A DNA stretch of 64,000 nucleotides, from positions 1 to 64,000 of the forward strand of contig UQTE01000005.1 of the NCBI GenBank assembly GCA_900543805.1, given 5' to 3'. Source of the DNA: an uncultured Sutterella sp. Its GTDB lineage: Bacteria > Pseudomonadota > Gammaproteobacteria > Burkholderiales > Burkholderiaceae_F. The position numbers and the translations under genes are program-made. Below are positions 17,162-24,813 of the stretch, one piece after another (the stretch's first letter is position 1; each line of letters opens with the position of its first letter). Below the pieces are notes generated by a model that was not told the DNA's origin, did not search any database, and worked only from the letters and a program-made list of their open reading frames with translations.

Positions 17162-17948
17162 GGGCCAGGCGTCCGAGATCGATTTCGGAAGAGGGAAAGA
17201 TCCCGGCGATCGTCAGATGCGCGACGTTCACTTCAAAGAGCTTTCCCTTCGAAGTGACGCACACGACGTTCGGATCGTTCGAGAGCCAGTTCGGGGTGAG
17301 GTAGCCCGAGCGCAGGCGGTCTTCAGAGTCCACCCATTCGACGATGATGTGACGGCGCTCGAACCGAGAGATCGCTCGGCAGTCGCGTCCTCCCGTCACG
17401 TCGGGGAGCGCGTCCCAATAGGCGTCGCGCGAGAAGTGCCGCGCGGCTTCGTCGGCGCGGGAGACGACGCCCGTGCCCGTGCGGTGCGGGCGCCTGGCGT
17501 TGCTTGCGTCGGAGAGAAGTTTGCGGGCGGCGGCGCGGGAGATCGTTCCGTTTTCTCGCATGGCCCGACGGATCTGCGCCTCCGCTTCGTCGGGGCACTC
17601 GGCAAAGAGGCGCTTGAGAACGACCACGGTCGAGGGGTCGCGAAGCCGTCCTTCGCGCACGAGACGCTCGAGCGCTTCGGGAAGCGTGGCGAGTTCCAGA
17701 TAGGTCGACACGTAGGCGGGGGAGCGGCCCACGCAGCGGGCGATTTCCGCCTGCGAGAGACCTGCTTCGAGAAGCGACGAAAGAGCCGCCGACACGTCGA
17801 GGGGATTGAGTTCGCGGCGCGCGAGCGTCGAGCGGATTTCCCGGAAAAGCGCTTCGCGCTCGGTTTCGCTCGGCTGCTGCGCAGGCGCGGGCGGCGGGAT
17901 GGCGCGCTTGTCCTTGAGCGCGAGAAGACGTTGAAGATTGAAACTCAT
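17154..17948 (-). CDS. KorB/ParB-like DNA-binding protein lacking the ParB N-terminal domain
   Basis: The 264-residue protein contains a KorB-type operator-binding HTH around residues 49-90 (EAGLSQAEIARCVGRSPAYV, then STYLELATLPEALERLV). The C-terminus (HIIVEWVDSEDRLRSGYL and GKLFEVNVAHLTIAGI) may be an SH3-like dimerisation domain as in KorB. The ParB N-terminal CTPase/nuclease-like region is absent and no ParA is adjacent, so it is more likely a regulator than a partition protein. The start at 17948 has GGAG 9 nt upstream; a GTG at 18077 overlapping the preceding stop as GTGA is the alternative, but the extra 43 residues look non-coding. An inverted repeat sits just upstream. Confidence 0.72.
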   Translation of the reverse strand: MSFNLQRLLALKDKRAIPPPAPAQQPSETEREALFREIRSTLARRELNPLDVSAALSSLLEAGLSQAEIARCVGRSPAYVSTYLELATLPEALERLVREGRLRDPSTVVVLKRLFAECPDEAEAQIRRAMRENGTISRAAARKLLSDASNARRPHRTGTGVVSRADEAARHFSRDAYWDALPDVTGGRDCRAISRFERRHIIVEWVDSEDRLRSGYLTPNWLSNDPNVVCVTSKGKLFEVNVAHLTIAGIFPSSEIDLGRLAHE

Positions 17949-17979
17949 GACCGAAAACTCCACAAAAGAAGGCGGGAAG

Positions 17980-18016
17980 GGAGTCGTCCCAAAAGTACTC
18001 GACAGGGGACGGCTCC
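17980..18016. promoter_or_regulatory. Inverted repeat before the KorB-like gene, candidate operator
   Basis: The arms GGAGTCGTCCC (17980-17990) and GGGACGGCTCC (18006-18016) match in 10 of 11 positions and are separated by 15 bp containing AGTACT. The site lies 32 bp upstream of the preferred KorB-like start. It could be an autoregulatory operator or an RNA hairpin controlling relative expression within the operon. Confidence 0.4.
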
Positions 18017-18073
18017 GCAGTTTTGACGAAAGAAAACCGTGCGAAACCGCGGCGAGCGCATCCGTCGGGAGCG

Positions 18074-18817
18074 TCACTTGGGGCGAAAGGCGCTTTCCGA
18101 GAGATAGCGGAACTGACAGAAGGGACAGTTCGAAAACCGCGCGTCGTCGGGGTGCTCTTCCGCGTCGGTGAGGTGCACCGTTTTGCAGAAGGGACAGCGC
18201 CGGTAGCGCTTGACGCCTTCGCGGATGCGAAGCGCCGTTTCGAAAAAGAGCGACGCGTCGTCCAAATGCGGATGAAAGGCCGAAAAGGCGTTTCCCGAGA
18301 AGGCTTCGACAGTTTTCCCCCAGGCTTCGAGAACGTGGGGGACGTTTGCTTCGTCAAAGACTTCGTCGCCGGCGATCCGAAGGTAGAAGGCCGCGAAGGC
18401 GCTCTCGAGCATCGCGCGGTAGACGTCGTCGGGGAGCGTCTCGCCGCGGCGAACGCCCGAGCGTTCCGCCGCAAGGCAGGCGGAACGCGCCTGACTGTCG
18501 GTGACGCCGTTCAGAATCCGCACGAGCCCGCGCTTCGTGCCGAGAAGCGCAAGAAGGTAGCTTCGGAAAAGGCGCAGCTTTTCCGAGCGAAAGAGTTTCG
18601 GATCCTTTTCGCCCCGCACGGCGTCCAAGGCGTCGCGCATGTCGGGGAGCGGCCGTTCGCCGCTTCGGCGCTTCGATTCGAGCCGCTCGAAAGTGTTGGC
18701 GATGAGCGTCACGATGCGCTCGTCCGTTCCGAGGTCGCGTGCGATGTCGGGAACGGATTCTCCCTTGCGGGTCCGCTCCCAGACGGCGGTGCGGAGGGCG
18801 GAGGATTTTTCGTTCAC
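18074..18817 (-). CDS. FlhC-like transcriptional regulator with C-terminal zinc-site cysteines
   Basis: The 247-residue protein ends with RCPFCKTVHL and SNCPFCQF, a CxxC-x19-CxxC cluster like the zinc site of FlhC (CxxC-x16-CxxC). The N-terminus has an HTH-like stretch (GESVPDIARDLGTDERIVTL, about residues 19-38). Adjacency to an FlhD-like gene in the canonical order D then C supports the call. It is longer than E. coli FlhC (192 residues), and overall similarity is weak by eye. FlhDC relatives outside flagellar loci include SetCD, which activate transfer genes of SXT-type conjugative elements. The GTG start overlaps the FlhD-like stop (GTGA). No flagellar genes are present. Confidence 0.6.
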   Translation of the reverse strand: MNEKSSALRTAVWERTRKGESVPDIARDLGTDERIVTLIANTFERLESKRRSGERPLPDMRDALDAVRGEKDPKLFRSEKLRLFRSYLLALLGTKRGLVRILNGVTDSQARSACLAAERSGVRRGETLPDDVYRAMLESAFAAFYLRIAGDEVFDEANVPHVLEAWGKTVEAFSGNAFSAFHPHLDDASLFFETALRIREGVKRYRRCPFCKTVHLTDAEEHPDDARFSNCPFCQFRYLSESAFRPK

Positions 18818-19539
18818 AGGGCCTCCTCTGCGGGCTGACCCGCATGCACGAGCGTGAGTACGCGCTCGAGAAAGCGTTCGGATTCGCCCGCGTCGGCGGG
18901 GCGTTCCCGATCGAAGTCGGAGAGAAGGTTCCAGAGGTCCTTCACCTCCATCGTGAAGTGAAAGACGCTCGGATGCTCAGCGCAGTAGGACATGAGCCGC
19001 GCGGGCGTCGCGGTGCGAAGCGCCCGGCAGACGTCTTTCGACAGACCGAAGACCGCCGCGCAGGCCGTTTCGCCGTGCGTCGCGAGCGTGTGCGCGCTCA
19101 TCCAGTAGTGCATCGTGAAGGCGCGGGCGTGCACGTTTTCGAGCCGCAGACGAAGCAGATGGTCGGAGCGAAGCGGCGGCGTCGACGGCTCTTCAAAATG
19201 CGCGAGCAGAACCGCTTCGTCGAACTCCGCGCGAAAACTCGAAAAGGCGGGCGACGAGAGGTGTTCGATCAGGGCGTCGGGGGCCGTGCGCAGGCGTTCC
19301 GCAAAGTAGGGGGAGCACCGCAGAAGCGTGTGCAGGACCGGGAGCGACTCGCCCGCGACCGAGCGCAGATAGGTCCAGGCCTCCCGCTCGAAGCGGGCGA
19401 CCGGGAATCGGAAGCTCTCGGGAACCGTCGTCGTGAGCGACTTCGGAAACGAGGTTTCCTCGCGCATGGCCTCGGCGTCGATGCGCTCGACGAGGCGCTG
19501 AAAGTTCCGCAGACTCGCGGGCGTGTGAAACGTGCTCAT
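18814..19539 (-). CDS. FlhD-like transcriptional regulator with long N-terminal extension
   Basis: The C-terminal ~100 of 241 residues resemble FlhD: CAAVFGLSKDVCRALRTATP (near residue 157) and ARLMSYCAEHPSVFHFTME parallel the E. coli AMFRLGINEEMATTL...MVKLAETNQLVCHFRF region. The first ~145 residues have no counterpart in the 116-residue FlhD and are not recognised. Paired with the FlhC-like product it would form a heteromeric activator. It is the first gene of a five-gene overlapping operon. AGGAAGAG ends 10 nt before the ATG. The similarity was judged by eye, so a profile comparison should decide. Confidence 0.6.
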   Translation of the reverse strand: MSTFHTPASLRNFQRLVERIDAEAMREETSFPKSLTTTVPESFRFPVARFEREAWTYLRSVAGESLPVLHTLLRCSPYFAERLRTAPDALIEHLSSPAFSSFRAEFDEAVLLAHFEEPSTPPLRSDHLLRLRLENVHARAFTMHYWMSAHTLATHGETACAAVFGLSKDVCRALRTATPARLMSYCAEHPSVFHFTMEVKDLWNLLSDFDRERPADAGESERFLERVLTLVHAGQPAEEAL

Positions 19540-19848
19540 GAAAAATGATCTCTTCCTGAAAAGATTTTTGCTTTCACCTCTTCTTCATGGGAAGAAAAGA
19601 AGGAAAGCGAAGGGATAAAGCAAAAGGAAGGACCGCTTGATCTTCTTTAAGGCCTTGCGGAATGCCGTGAATAAAAAAATAGCAGAGAGGGAGACGCAGA
19701 GAATCTTCCTGCGGCTCATTTCGGCAAAAGAAACGGTGTTCTCGCCGCACCTCCGTCATGCCGTAGCTTCATGCTACGCGAAAGGCGAAGCTTTTTCCAT
19801 GAAATTAGAGGTAACCCGAATATTTCTGAGCAAAACGTTGCGTTTTGT
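19540..19848. other. Intergenic region upstream of the FlhD-like operon and downstream of nth
   Basis: These 309 bp are relatively AT-rich and hold no convincing gene. They should contain the promoter of the FlhD-like operon. Around 19762-19796 two mutually exclusive hairpins are possible: CGTAGC/GCTACG (loop TTCAT) and AGCTTC/GAAGCT followed on the plus strand by TTTTT. Short open frames here have poor codon composition. Confidence 0.4.
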
Positions 19849-20499
19849 TCACTTCGCCTCGAGGATCTTCTTCTTTTCGGGCGCCGAGCAGAATTCGGCG
19901 ACGGGACAGCGCTCGCACTCGGGGCGGCGAGCCTTGCAGCAATAGCGTCCGTGCAGGAGGAGCCAGTGATGGGCGTCCTGAAGATAGGCGGGCGGAATCA
20001 CCTTGAGGAGCTTTTCTTCGACCTCGTCGGGCGTCTTCCCCTTGGCAAGGCCCGTACGGTTGGCGACGCGGAAGATGTGGGTGTCGACGGCGAGCGTCGG
20101 GTGTCCGAAGGCGACGTTGAGCACCACGTTTGCGGTCTTTCGTCCGACGCCCGGAAGCGTCATGAGGGCTTCGCGGTCTTCGGGGACTTGGCCGCCGTAG
20201 ATGCTGAGCAGCCGCTCGCAGAGGCCGAGGATGTGCTTCACCTTGTTGCGGTAGAGCCCGATCGTCTTCACGTAGGGGGTGAGGCCCTCTTCTCCGAGGG
20301 CAAGGATCGCTTCGGGAGTGTTCGCGACGGGAAAGAGCTTCGCCGTCGCGACGTTCACGCCCTTGTCGGTCGCCTGGGCGGAGAGCACCACGGCGATGAG
20401 GAGTTCGAAGGGAGTGGAAAAATGGAGTTCCGACTTCGGATTCGGATGCTCCGCGGCGAGGCGCCGCATGAATTCCTCCCGATCGGCCTTGCGGATCAT
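19849..20499 (-). CDS. nth: Endonuclease III, DNA glycosylase/AP lyase
   Basis: The 216-residue enzyme removes oxidised pyrimidines and cleaves abasic sites in base-excision repair. The helix-hairpin-helix segment LPGVGRKTANVVLNVAFG carries the catalytic lysine, and VDTHIFRVANR carries the catalytic aspartate. The C-terminal [4Fe-4S] cluster has the family spacing C-x6-C-x2-C-x5-C (CKARRPECERCPVAEFC). Length equals the family norm of about 211. It starts 26 nt after rnfB stops, an arrangement also known from gammaproteobacterial rnf/rsx loci, so it is probably cotranscribed with rnfB and fpr. Confidence 0.95.
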   Translation of the reverse strand: MIRKADREEFMRRLAAEHPNPKSELHFSTPFELLIAVVLSAQATDKGVNVATAKLFPVANTPEAILALGEEGLTPYVKTIGLYRNKVKHILGLCERLLSIYGGQVPEDREALMTLPGVGRKTANVVLNVAFGHPTLAVDTHIFRVANRTGLAKGKTPDEVEEKLLKVIPPAYLQDAHHWLLLHGRYCCKARRPECERCPVAEFCSAPEKKKILEAK

Positions 20500-20525
20500 T
20501 TCTTTTCTCCCTTCTTTTTTCTAGG

Positions 20526-21110
20526 TTAGGACGAGGAGCGTCCCGATTTGCGCACCTGCGCGAGGATATCGGCGACAAGCCCCTTGCGGGTGGTTTGACG
20601 GCGCCGCTCGAGATCGGCGTTGATCTCGGCCTGCCGCGCGGCGCGGCGGACGGCGGTTTTTTCATAGGCGGCTTTGGCGCGGCGGGCGTCGTCGTCGGTC
20701 CAGGAGCGCCCGGGTTCGATGAACTCGATCGTGTCCATGGGACAGGCGGGGACACAGAGGCCGCAGCCCGTGCAGTCGGCTTCGAGCACCGCGTAGAGGT
20801 GCTTCGGAACGCCCGTGACGGCGTCGACCGGACAGGCGTCCTCGCACCAGCCGCAACCGATGCAGCCTTCCGCCTTCACACGTGCGACGGCAAAGGGCAT
20901 TTCGCGTCCGTATTCGGGGTCGAGCGGCAGGGGGGCGGTGCCGAGAAGCTCGGCGAGGCGTCCGATCGTTCGGGCGCCGCCCGTGGGACAGCGGTTGATG
21001 AGGGCCTCGCCCGCGGCGATCGCTTCGGCGTAGGCGCGGCAGCCCGGAAAGCCGCACTGCCGGCACTGCGTCTGCGGAAGAAGGTCTTCGACGAGTTCGA
21101 CGCGGATCAC
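20526..21110 (-). CDS. rnfB: RnfB-type polyferredoxin (electron transport complex subunit B-like)
   Basis: The 194-residue protein has an N-terminal Fe-S domain (CRQCGFPGCRAYAEA, fourth cysteine in INRCPTGG) and two [4Fe-4S] ferredoxin motifs (CIGCGWCEDACP and CTGCGLCVPACP). In complete Rnf/Rsx complexes RnfB passes electrons between NADH and a ferredoxin at the membrane, but this version lacks the usual N-terminal membrane helix and no other rnf subunits are adjacent. The start is GTG at 21110, overlapping the fpr stop in a GTGA. Translational coupling to a ferredoxin reductase suggests a soluble electron shuttle. The C-terminal ~60 residues are basic and helical. Confidence 0.85.
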   Translation of the reverse strand: MIRVELVEDLLPQTQCRQCGFPGCRAYAEAIAAGEALINRCPTGGARTIGRLAELLGTAPLPLDPEYGREMPFAVARVKAEGCIGCGWCEDACPVDAVTGVPKHLYAVLEADCTGCGLCVPACPMDTIEFIEPGRSWTDDDARRAKAAYEKTAVRRAARQAEINADLERRRQTTRKGLVADILAQVRKSGRSSS

Positions 21111-21847
21111 CAGAAGGACTCCACAAGGAGTTGCCCGGGCTTGCCAAAGCGCGGCGACGTGAGGCCGCGCTCCTTCAGAATCGCGCGGGCCGCCTCGATG
21201 AATTCGGGGTTGCCGCAGAGAATGACGCGGGCGTCTTCGGGGGTGATGCGCTTGCCGACGTGCTCTTCGAGCTCGCCCGAGGTGAGCAACTGCGTGATGC
21301 GCCCCGAGAGGTCGCCGCGGCGCTCCTCCTCTTCTTCGCGCGTCGTCGCGACGACGACGGTGAGTTCGCCCGGGAAGGTTTCTTCCATCAGCTCGCGCGC
21401 GGGCGCGGCTTCTTCAAGCGTGCGCACGCTCTCGACGATGACGACGTCCTCCCAGGTCTGCCAGGTGGCCGGGTCGTGCACGATCGAGAGGAAGGGCGCG
21501 AGGCCCGAGCCCGTGGCGAGGAGCCACAGGGTCTTGCCGCCCGCGACGCGCGCGGGGCGAAGGTTCCCTTCGGCGTTTCCTTCGAGGAGCACTTCGGCGC
21601 CGGGTTCGAGTTCATGAAGGCGCGGCGAGAGGCTCCCTTCGGGGACTTCGGTCACGAGAAAGCGGAGTACGTCTTCGTTCGGAGCCGAGGCGATCGAGTA
21701 GGCGCGCATGACGGGGTGCCCGTCGACTGCAAGGCCGAGACGGGCGAACTGGCCGGCCTCGAAGGGCCAGTCGCTCGGGCGCTCGAACGTGAGCTCGGTG
21801 AGCTTGGGCGCCACGACGCGCTTTTCGCGCAGAATGATCGTTTGCAT
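21107..21847 (-). CDS. fpr: Ferredoxin-NADP+ reductase
   Basis: The 246-residue flavoprotein moves electrons between NADPH and ferredoxin or flavodoxin. The FAD-binding motif RAYSIAS (near residue 49), the NADP-binding segment ATGSGLAPFLS (near 111) and CGNPEF (near 215) are in the expected order, and the protein ends in an aromatic (VESFW), as in the bacterial class I group. It follows fdxA but is separated from it by an intrinsic terminator, and overlaps rnfB by 4 nt. The genetic grouping fdxA, fpr, rnfB, nth suggests roles in redox supply and Fe-S or oxidative-damage repair. Confidence 0.92.
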   Translation of the reverse strand: MQTIILREKRVVAPKLTELTFERPSDWPFEAGQFARLGLAVDGHPVMRAYSIASAPNEDVLRFLVTEVPEGSLSPRLHELEPGAEVLLEGNAEGNLRPARVAGGKTLWLLATGSGLAPFLSIVHDPATWQTWEDVVIVESVRTLEEAAPARELMEETFPGELTVVVATTREEEEERRGDLSGRITQLLTSGELEEHVGKRITPEDARVILCGNPEFIEAARAILKERGLTSPRFGKPGQLLVESFW

Positions 21848-21859
21848 AACAAATCCTGA

Positions 21860-21895
21860 AAAAGAAAAAGGAGGCTCTCCACGGGAGGCCTCCCT
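21860..21895 (-). terminator. Intrinsic terminator after fdxA
   Basis: On the minus strand GGAGGC and GCCTCC (21888-21893 with 21870-21875) pair across 12 nt and are followed by TTTTTCTTTTTC. The site lies between the fdxA stop and the fpr start and may attenuate read-through into fpr. Confidence 0.7.
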
Positions 21896-21951
21896 TTCAC
21901 AACGAGCCTTCGGATTGTATCAAAGGCGTCGCTTGCGACCGAAGAATTTGC

Positions 21952-22275
21952 TCAGCGCTTGAGGTACTGGAGCTTGTTCTTCACGCCGCTCCATTCGTCG
22001 GCGTCGTCGGGGTAGGGCTTGCGGCGCGTGATCGAGGGCCATTCCTGCGAGAGTTCGGCGTTGAGCGCGATGAATTCCTGCTGATCGGCGGGAACGTCTT
22101 CTTCGGCGTAAATGGCGGCTTCCGGGCATTCGGGCACGCAGACGGCGCAGTCGATGCATTCGTCGGGGTCGATGACGAGGAAGTTCGGGCCTTCGCGGAA
22201 GCAGTCGACGGGACAGACGTCGACGCAGTCGGTGCGCTTGCAGTTGATGCAGCCTTCGCAGACAACGTGAGCCAT
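21952..22275 (-). CDS. fdxA: Seven-iron ferredoxin FdxA
   Basis: The 107-residue ferredoxin is the standard length for FdxA, a soluble electron carrier with one [3Fe-4S] and one [4Fe-4S] cluster. Cysteine motifs [18 protein letters not shown] and [12 protein letters not shown] are present, with the conserved [12 protein letters not shown] between them. The start at 22275 (MAHVVCEGC) aligns with family members and has GGAG 9 nt upstream; a longer frame from 22290 adds five non-conserved residues. A TACAAT -10-like element at 22378-22383 (minus strand) probably drives it. Confidence 0.95.
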   Translation of the reverse strand: MAHVVCEGCINCKRTDCVDVCPVDCFREGPNFLVIDPDECIDCAVCVPECPEAAIYAEEDVPADQQEFIALNAELSQEWPSITRRKPYPDDADEWSGVKNKLQYLKR

Positions 22276-22452
22276 GAAACGGATCTCCAAAAATAGAAAA
22301 TGTTCGGTTGGGAGGCGCCTCTTGCGTCAATTCGCGCCTTCGACGTCGTCGGGTGAGGATCCGACGGAAAGAAGAGAATTGTAGTCTTTTTTCTCAAACA
22401 AAAAGCGCTTCGACGAGAGCGATTTTCACCTTTTGTTGCGTTGTGCAGGCCG

Positions 22453-24801
22453 TCAAGGCCGCGCGTCAAGCACCCGCACCCTCCGCGAGGCGCTTCGGCC
22501 TTCGGGATCGGTCGCGGTGAGGCGGTGTACGCCCCGAACAAGCTCCACGGGAAGGGGTTCGCCCGCCTTCGTGACGCCGAGCGGCGTCGCGCCGTCAAAC
22601 CAGAAGAGGGGAGCGCCGTCCGCAGAGACCCCGCGCAGCACCGCGAGCGCCCGATCGGGGCGCGAGGCCGTTCCCGTAAAGAGTCCGACGCCTTCGACGG
22701 GTTCGAGAATGTCGGGCGCGTCCCGACTTTCACCCGCATTGCCGCAGCCCGGCATCCAGGGCGGAGGCGGGGTCTTTACGACGCCCGCCGCAAGAAAGGC
22801 GAGGGTTTCGCGCGCGGGCCAGACTTCGGCGATCCGCCGCTCGGTCTTTCCCTCTTCCCATCGGCAGGCGCGAAGGCCCGTTGCCCGGTCGATCCAGATT
22901 TCTCGGAGCACGCCCGTGTCGCGCACCGGTGATTTGCCGGGGATGAACCAGGCCGGGACCGTGTCGGTGCAACGTCCGCGCGGAATGTCGCCCGTCGCGC
23001 GGCAGACGTCGATCGAGACGACGTCCTCGGGCTGTTCGTTCGTCTCAAAGACGTCCCGTCCGTACTTCGGGTCCGAGACGATGAGTCGCGCGAGCGTCTT
23101 GAAAAGCGGCGCCGCCGCGTCTTCGCCCAGGAGATGAGGGTTGGGAGCATTGTCGAAGTTTCCGAGCCAGACGAGGACGACGTAGGGCCCGACGAGTCCC
23201 GCCGTCCAGGCGTCGCGAAAGCCGTTCGAGGTTCCCGTTTTGTAGGGGAGGGGAATCGTTCGGCCGCCGCGCTTCAGGTCGTTTCGGGGATCGGCGAGCA
23301 TCGCGCGCACGATCCAGGCGGCTTCTCGCGAGAGTAGCGGCACGGACGCCGGTTTGGGATCGTCGGAGAAGAGCCGCGGCTCCGTCATGCGCCCGCTCTC
23401 GTGGAGCGCCGCGTAGAGTTTCGCGATGTTCACGGGCGACACTTCGGCGCCTCCGAGCACGATCGAGAGCCCGTAGTGCTCGCGCGGGAAGGGAAGCGGC
23501 ACGTTGGCCCTCTGCAGAAAATCGTGGAGGTCGGGTGAAATCCGGCCGGCAAGGTCGACCGCGGGAACGTTTCGGCTCATCCGCAGGGCCCTCGCGGCGC
23601 CGACGGGGCCCTCGAAGCGACCGTCCGCATTCTCGGGCTCGTAGGCCGCGAAGCGCCGCGGCGTGTCAAAGAGAATCGTTTCCGAGTGAATGAGGCCTTC
23701 GTCCAAGGCGAGTCCGTACACGAAGGGCTTCAAGGTCGACCCGGGACTTCTCGCAGCGACGAGACCGTTCACCTGTCCTTCGATTGCGTCGCTGAAGTAG
23801 TCGGCGCTTCCGACTTCGGCGAGGATTTCGCCCGAACGCGCGTCGAGAAGGAGCACGGCGCCGTTTCGAATGCCGTAGGGCGAAAGTCGCGAGAGGTGCG
23901 TGCGAAGCGCCTGGCGTACGCGCTCTTCCAAGGCCGAGTCGACGGTGATTTGGAGTGCCGTTTCGCCGTGATGCTTTTCGTCGGCGAGCGCCCGGTCCGC
24001 GGCGTGGGGCGAAAGGAAGGGAAGGCCCTTTTTCGAGAGCCGAAGGGGCGTTTCGAGCGCGCGCTTTTCCAAGGGCGAAAGATCGGGATCGGCGAGAAGG
24101 CGCGCCGTGAAGCGCTCGTGCGCCGCACGAAAAGCATCGGTTCCCGGACGCCGTGCGACGGGATTTTGCGGCACGACCGCCAACGCCGCCGATTCCGAGG
24201 CCGTCAGAAGCCGCGCGGGCTTGCCGAAGTGCACGAGGGCGGCCGCGCCGATCCCCGCGACGTTGCCGCCCCAGGGAAGTAGGTTGAGATAGGCTTCGAG
24301 AATCTCGGCCTTCTCGTAGTGCGCTTCGTAGCGAAGCGCCCAGAAGATCTGCGAGAGCTTTCCCGAAACCGCTCTCGTGTCGAGTCCCAGGCGCATGCGT
24401 GCCGTCTGCATCGTGACGGTCGAGGCGCCGATCGCGCGCGGCCCCGTGAGGGTCGACCAGGCGGCCCGAAGAAGGGCCGGGACGTTCACGCCCGGGTGCT
24501 CGTAGAAGTAGCGGTCTTCGTAGGTGAGAAGCGAGCGAACGACCGAGGGGGAGACGTCTTCCAAGGGCGTAAAGAGTCGGATCTGTCCGTCTTCGGCGCT
24601 CGTGACGCGAAGCAGCACGCCGTTTCGGTCCGTCACCGTCCGGGAAAAGGGGACGCCGTCGAGCAAAGGGGGCGCGGGCAGAAGGCGCGGCATCGCGGCG
24701 AGCGCCAACACCCCCGCGAGCGCCAGGCCGGCGAGGGTGAGAAGCATCTTTCTTCGGTCCCGCCCCATCGGGGCGGGACCGGAAGCGTTCGTCGCGCTCA
24801 A
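22453..24801 (-). CDS. pbpC: Penicillin-binding protein 1C (bifunctional peptidoglycan synthase)
   Basis: The 782-residue inner-membrane protein has one N-terminal helix (about residues 19-36). A glycosyltransferase domain (TYEDRYFYEHPGVN, GASTVTMQTARM) is followed by a transpeptidase domain with SPGSTLKPFVYG (SxxK), SRN and KTGTSNGF, and a C-terminal BiPBP_C-like domain. It polymerises and crosslinks peptidoglycan. It lies 12 nt after the alpha-2-macroglobulin gene, the widespread pbpC/macroglobulin pairing. The TTG start at 24801 has AAGGAAAGAGAG upstream; an ATG at 24768 lacks a ribosome binding site. Confidence 0.93.
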   Translation of the reverse strand: MSATNASGPAPMGRDRRKMLLTLAGLALAGVLALAAMPRLLPAPPLLDGVPFSRTVTDRNGVLLRVTSAEDGQIRLFTPLEDVSPSVVRSLLTYEDRYFYEHPGVNVPALLRAAWSTLTGPRAIGASTVTMQTARMRLGLDTRAVSGKLSQIFWALRYEAHYEKAEILEAYLNLLPWGGNVAGIGAAALVHFGKPARLLTASESAALAVVPQNPVARRPGTDAFRAAHERFTARLLADPDLSPLEKRALETPLRLSKKGLPFLSPHAADRALADEKHHGETALQITVDSALEERVRQALRTHLSRLSPYGIRNGAVLLLDARSGEILAEVGSADYFSDAIEGQVNGLVAARSPGSTLKPFVYGLALDEGLIHSETILFDTPRRFAAYEPENADGRFEGPVGAARALRMSRNVPAVDLAGRISPDLHDFLQRANVPLPFPREHYGLSIVLGGAEVSPVNIAKLYAALHESGRMTEPRLFSDDPKPASVPLLSREAAWIVRAMLADPRNDLKRGGRTIPLPYKTGTSNGFRDAWTAGLVGPYVVLVWLGNFDNAPNPHLLGEDAAAPLFKTLARLIVSDPKYGRDVFETNEQPEDVVSIDVCRATGDIPRGRCTDTVPAWFIPGKSPVRDTGVLREIWIDRATGLRACRWEEGKTERRIAEVWPARETLAFLAAGVVKTPPPPWMPGCGNAGESRDAPDILEPVEGVGLFTGTASRPDRALAVLRGVSADGAPLFWFDGATPLGVTKAGEPLPVELVRGVHRLTATDPEGRSASRRVRVLDARP

Positions 24802-24813
24802 GGCTCTCTTTCC

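Noticed and set aside
19574..19945. Short open frames on both strands between the FlhD-like gene and nth
   Set aside because: Codon composition is unlike neighbouring genes and no ribosome binding site or homology is apparent.
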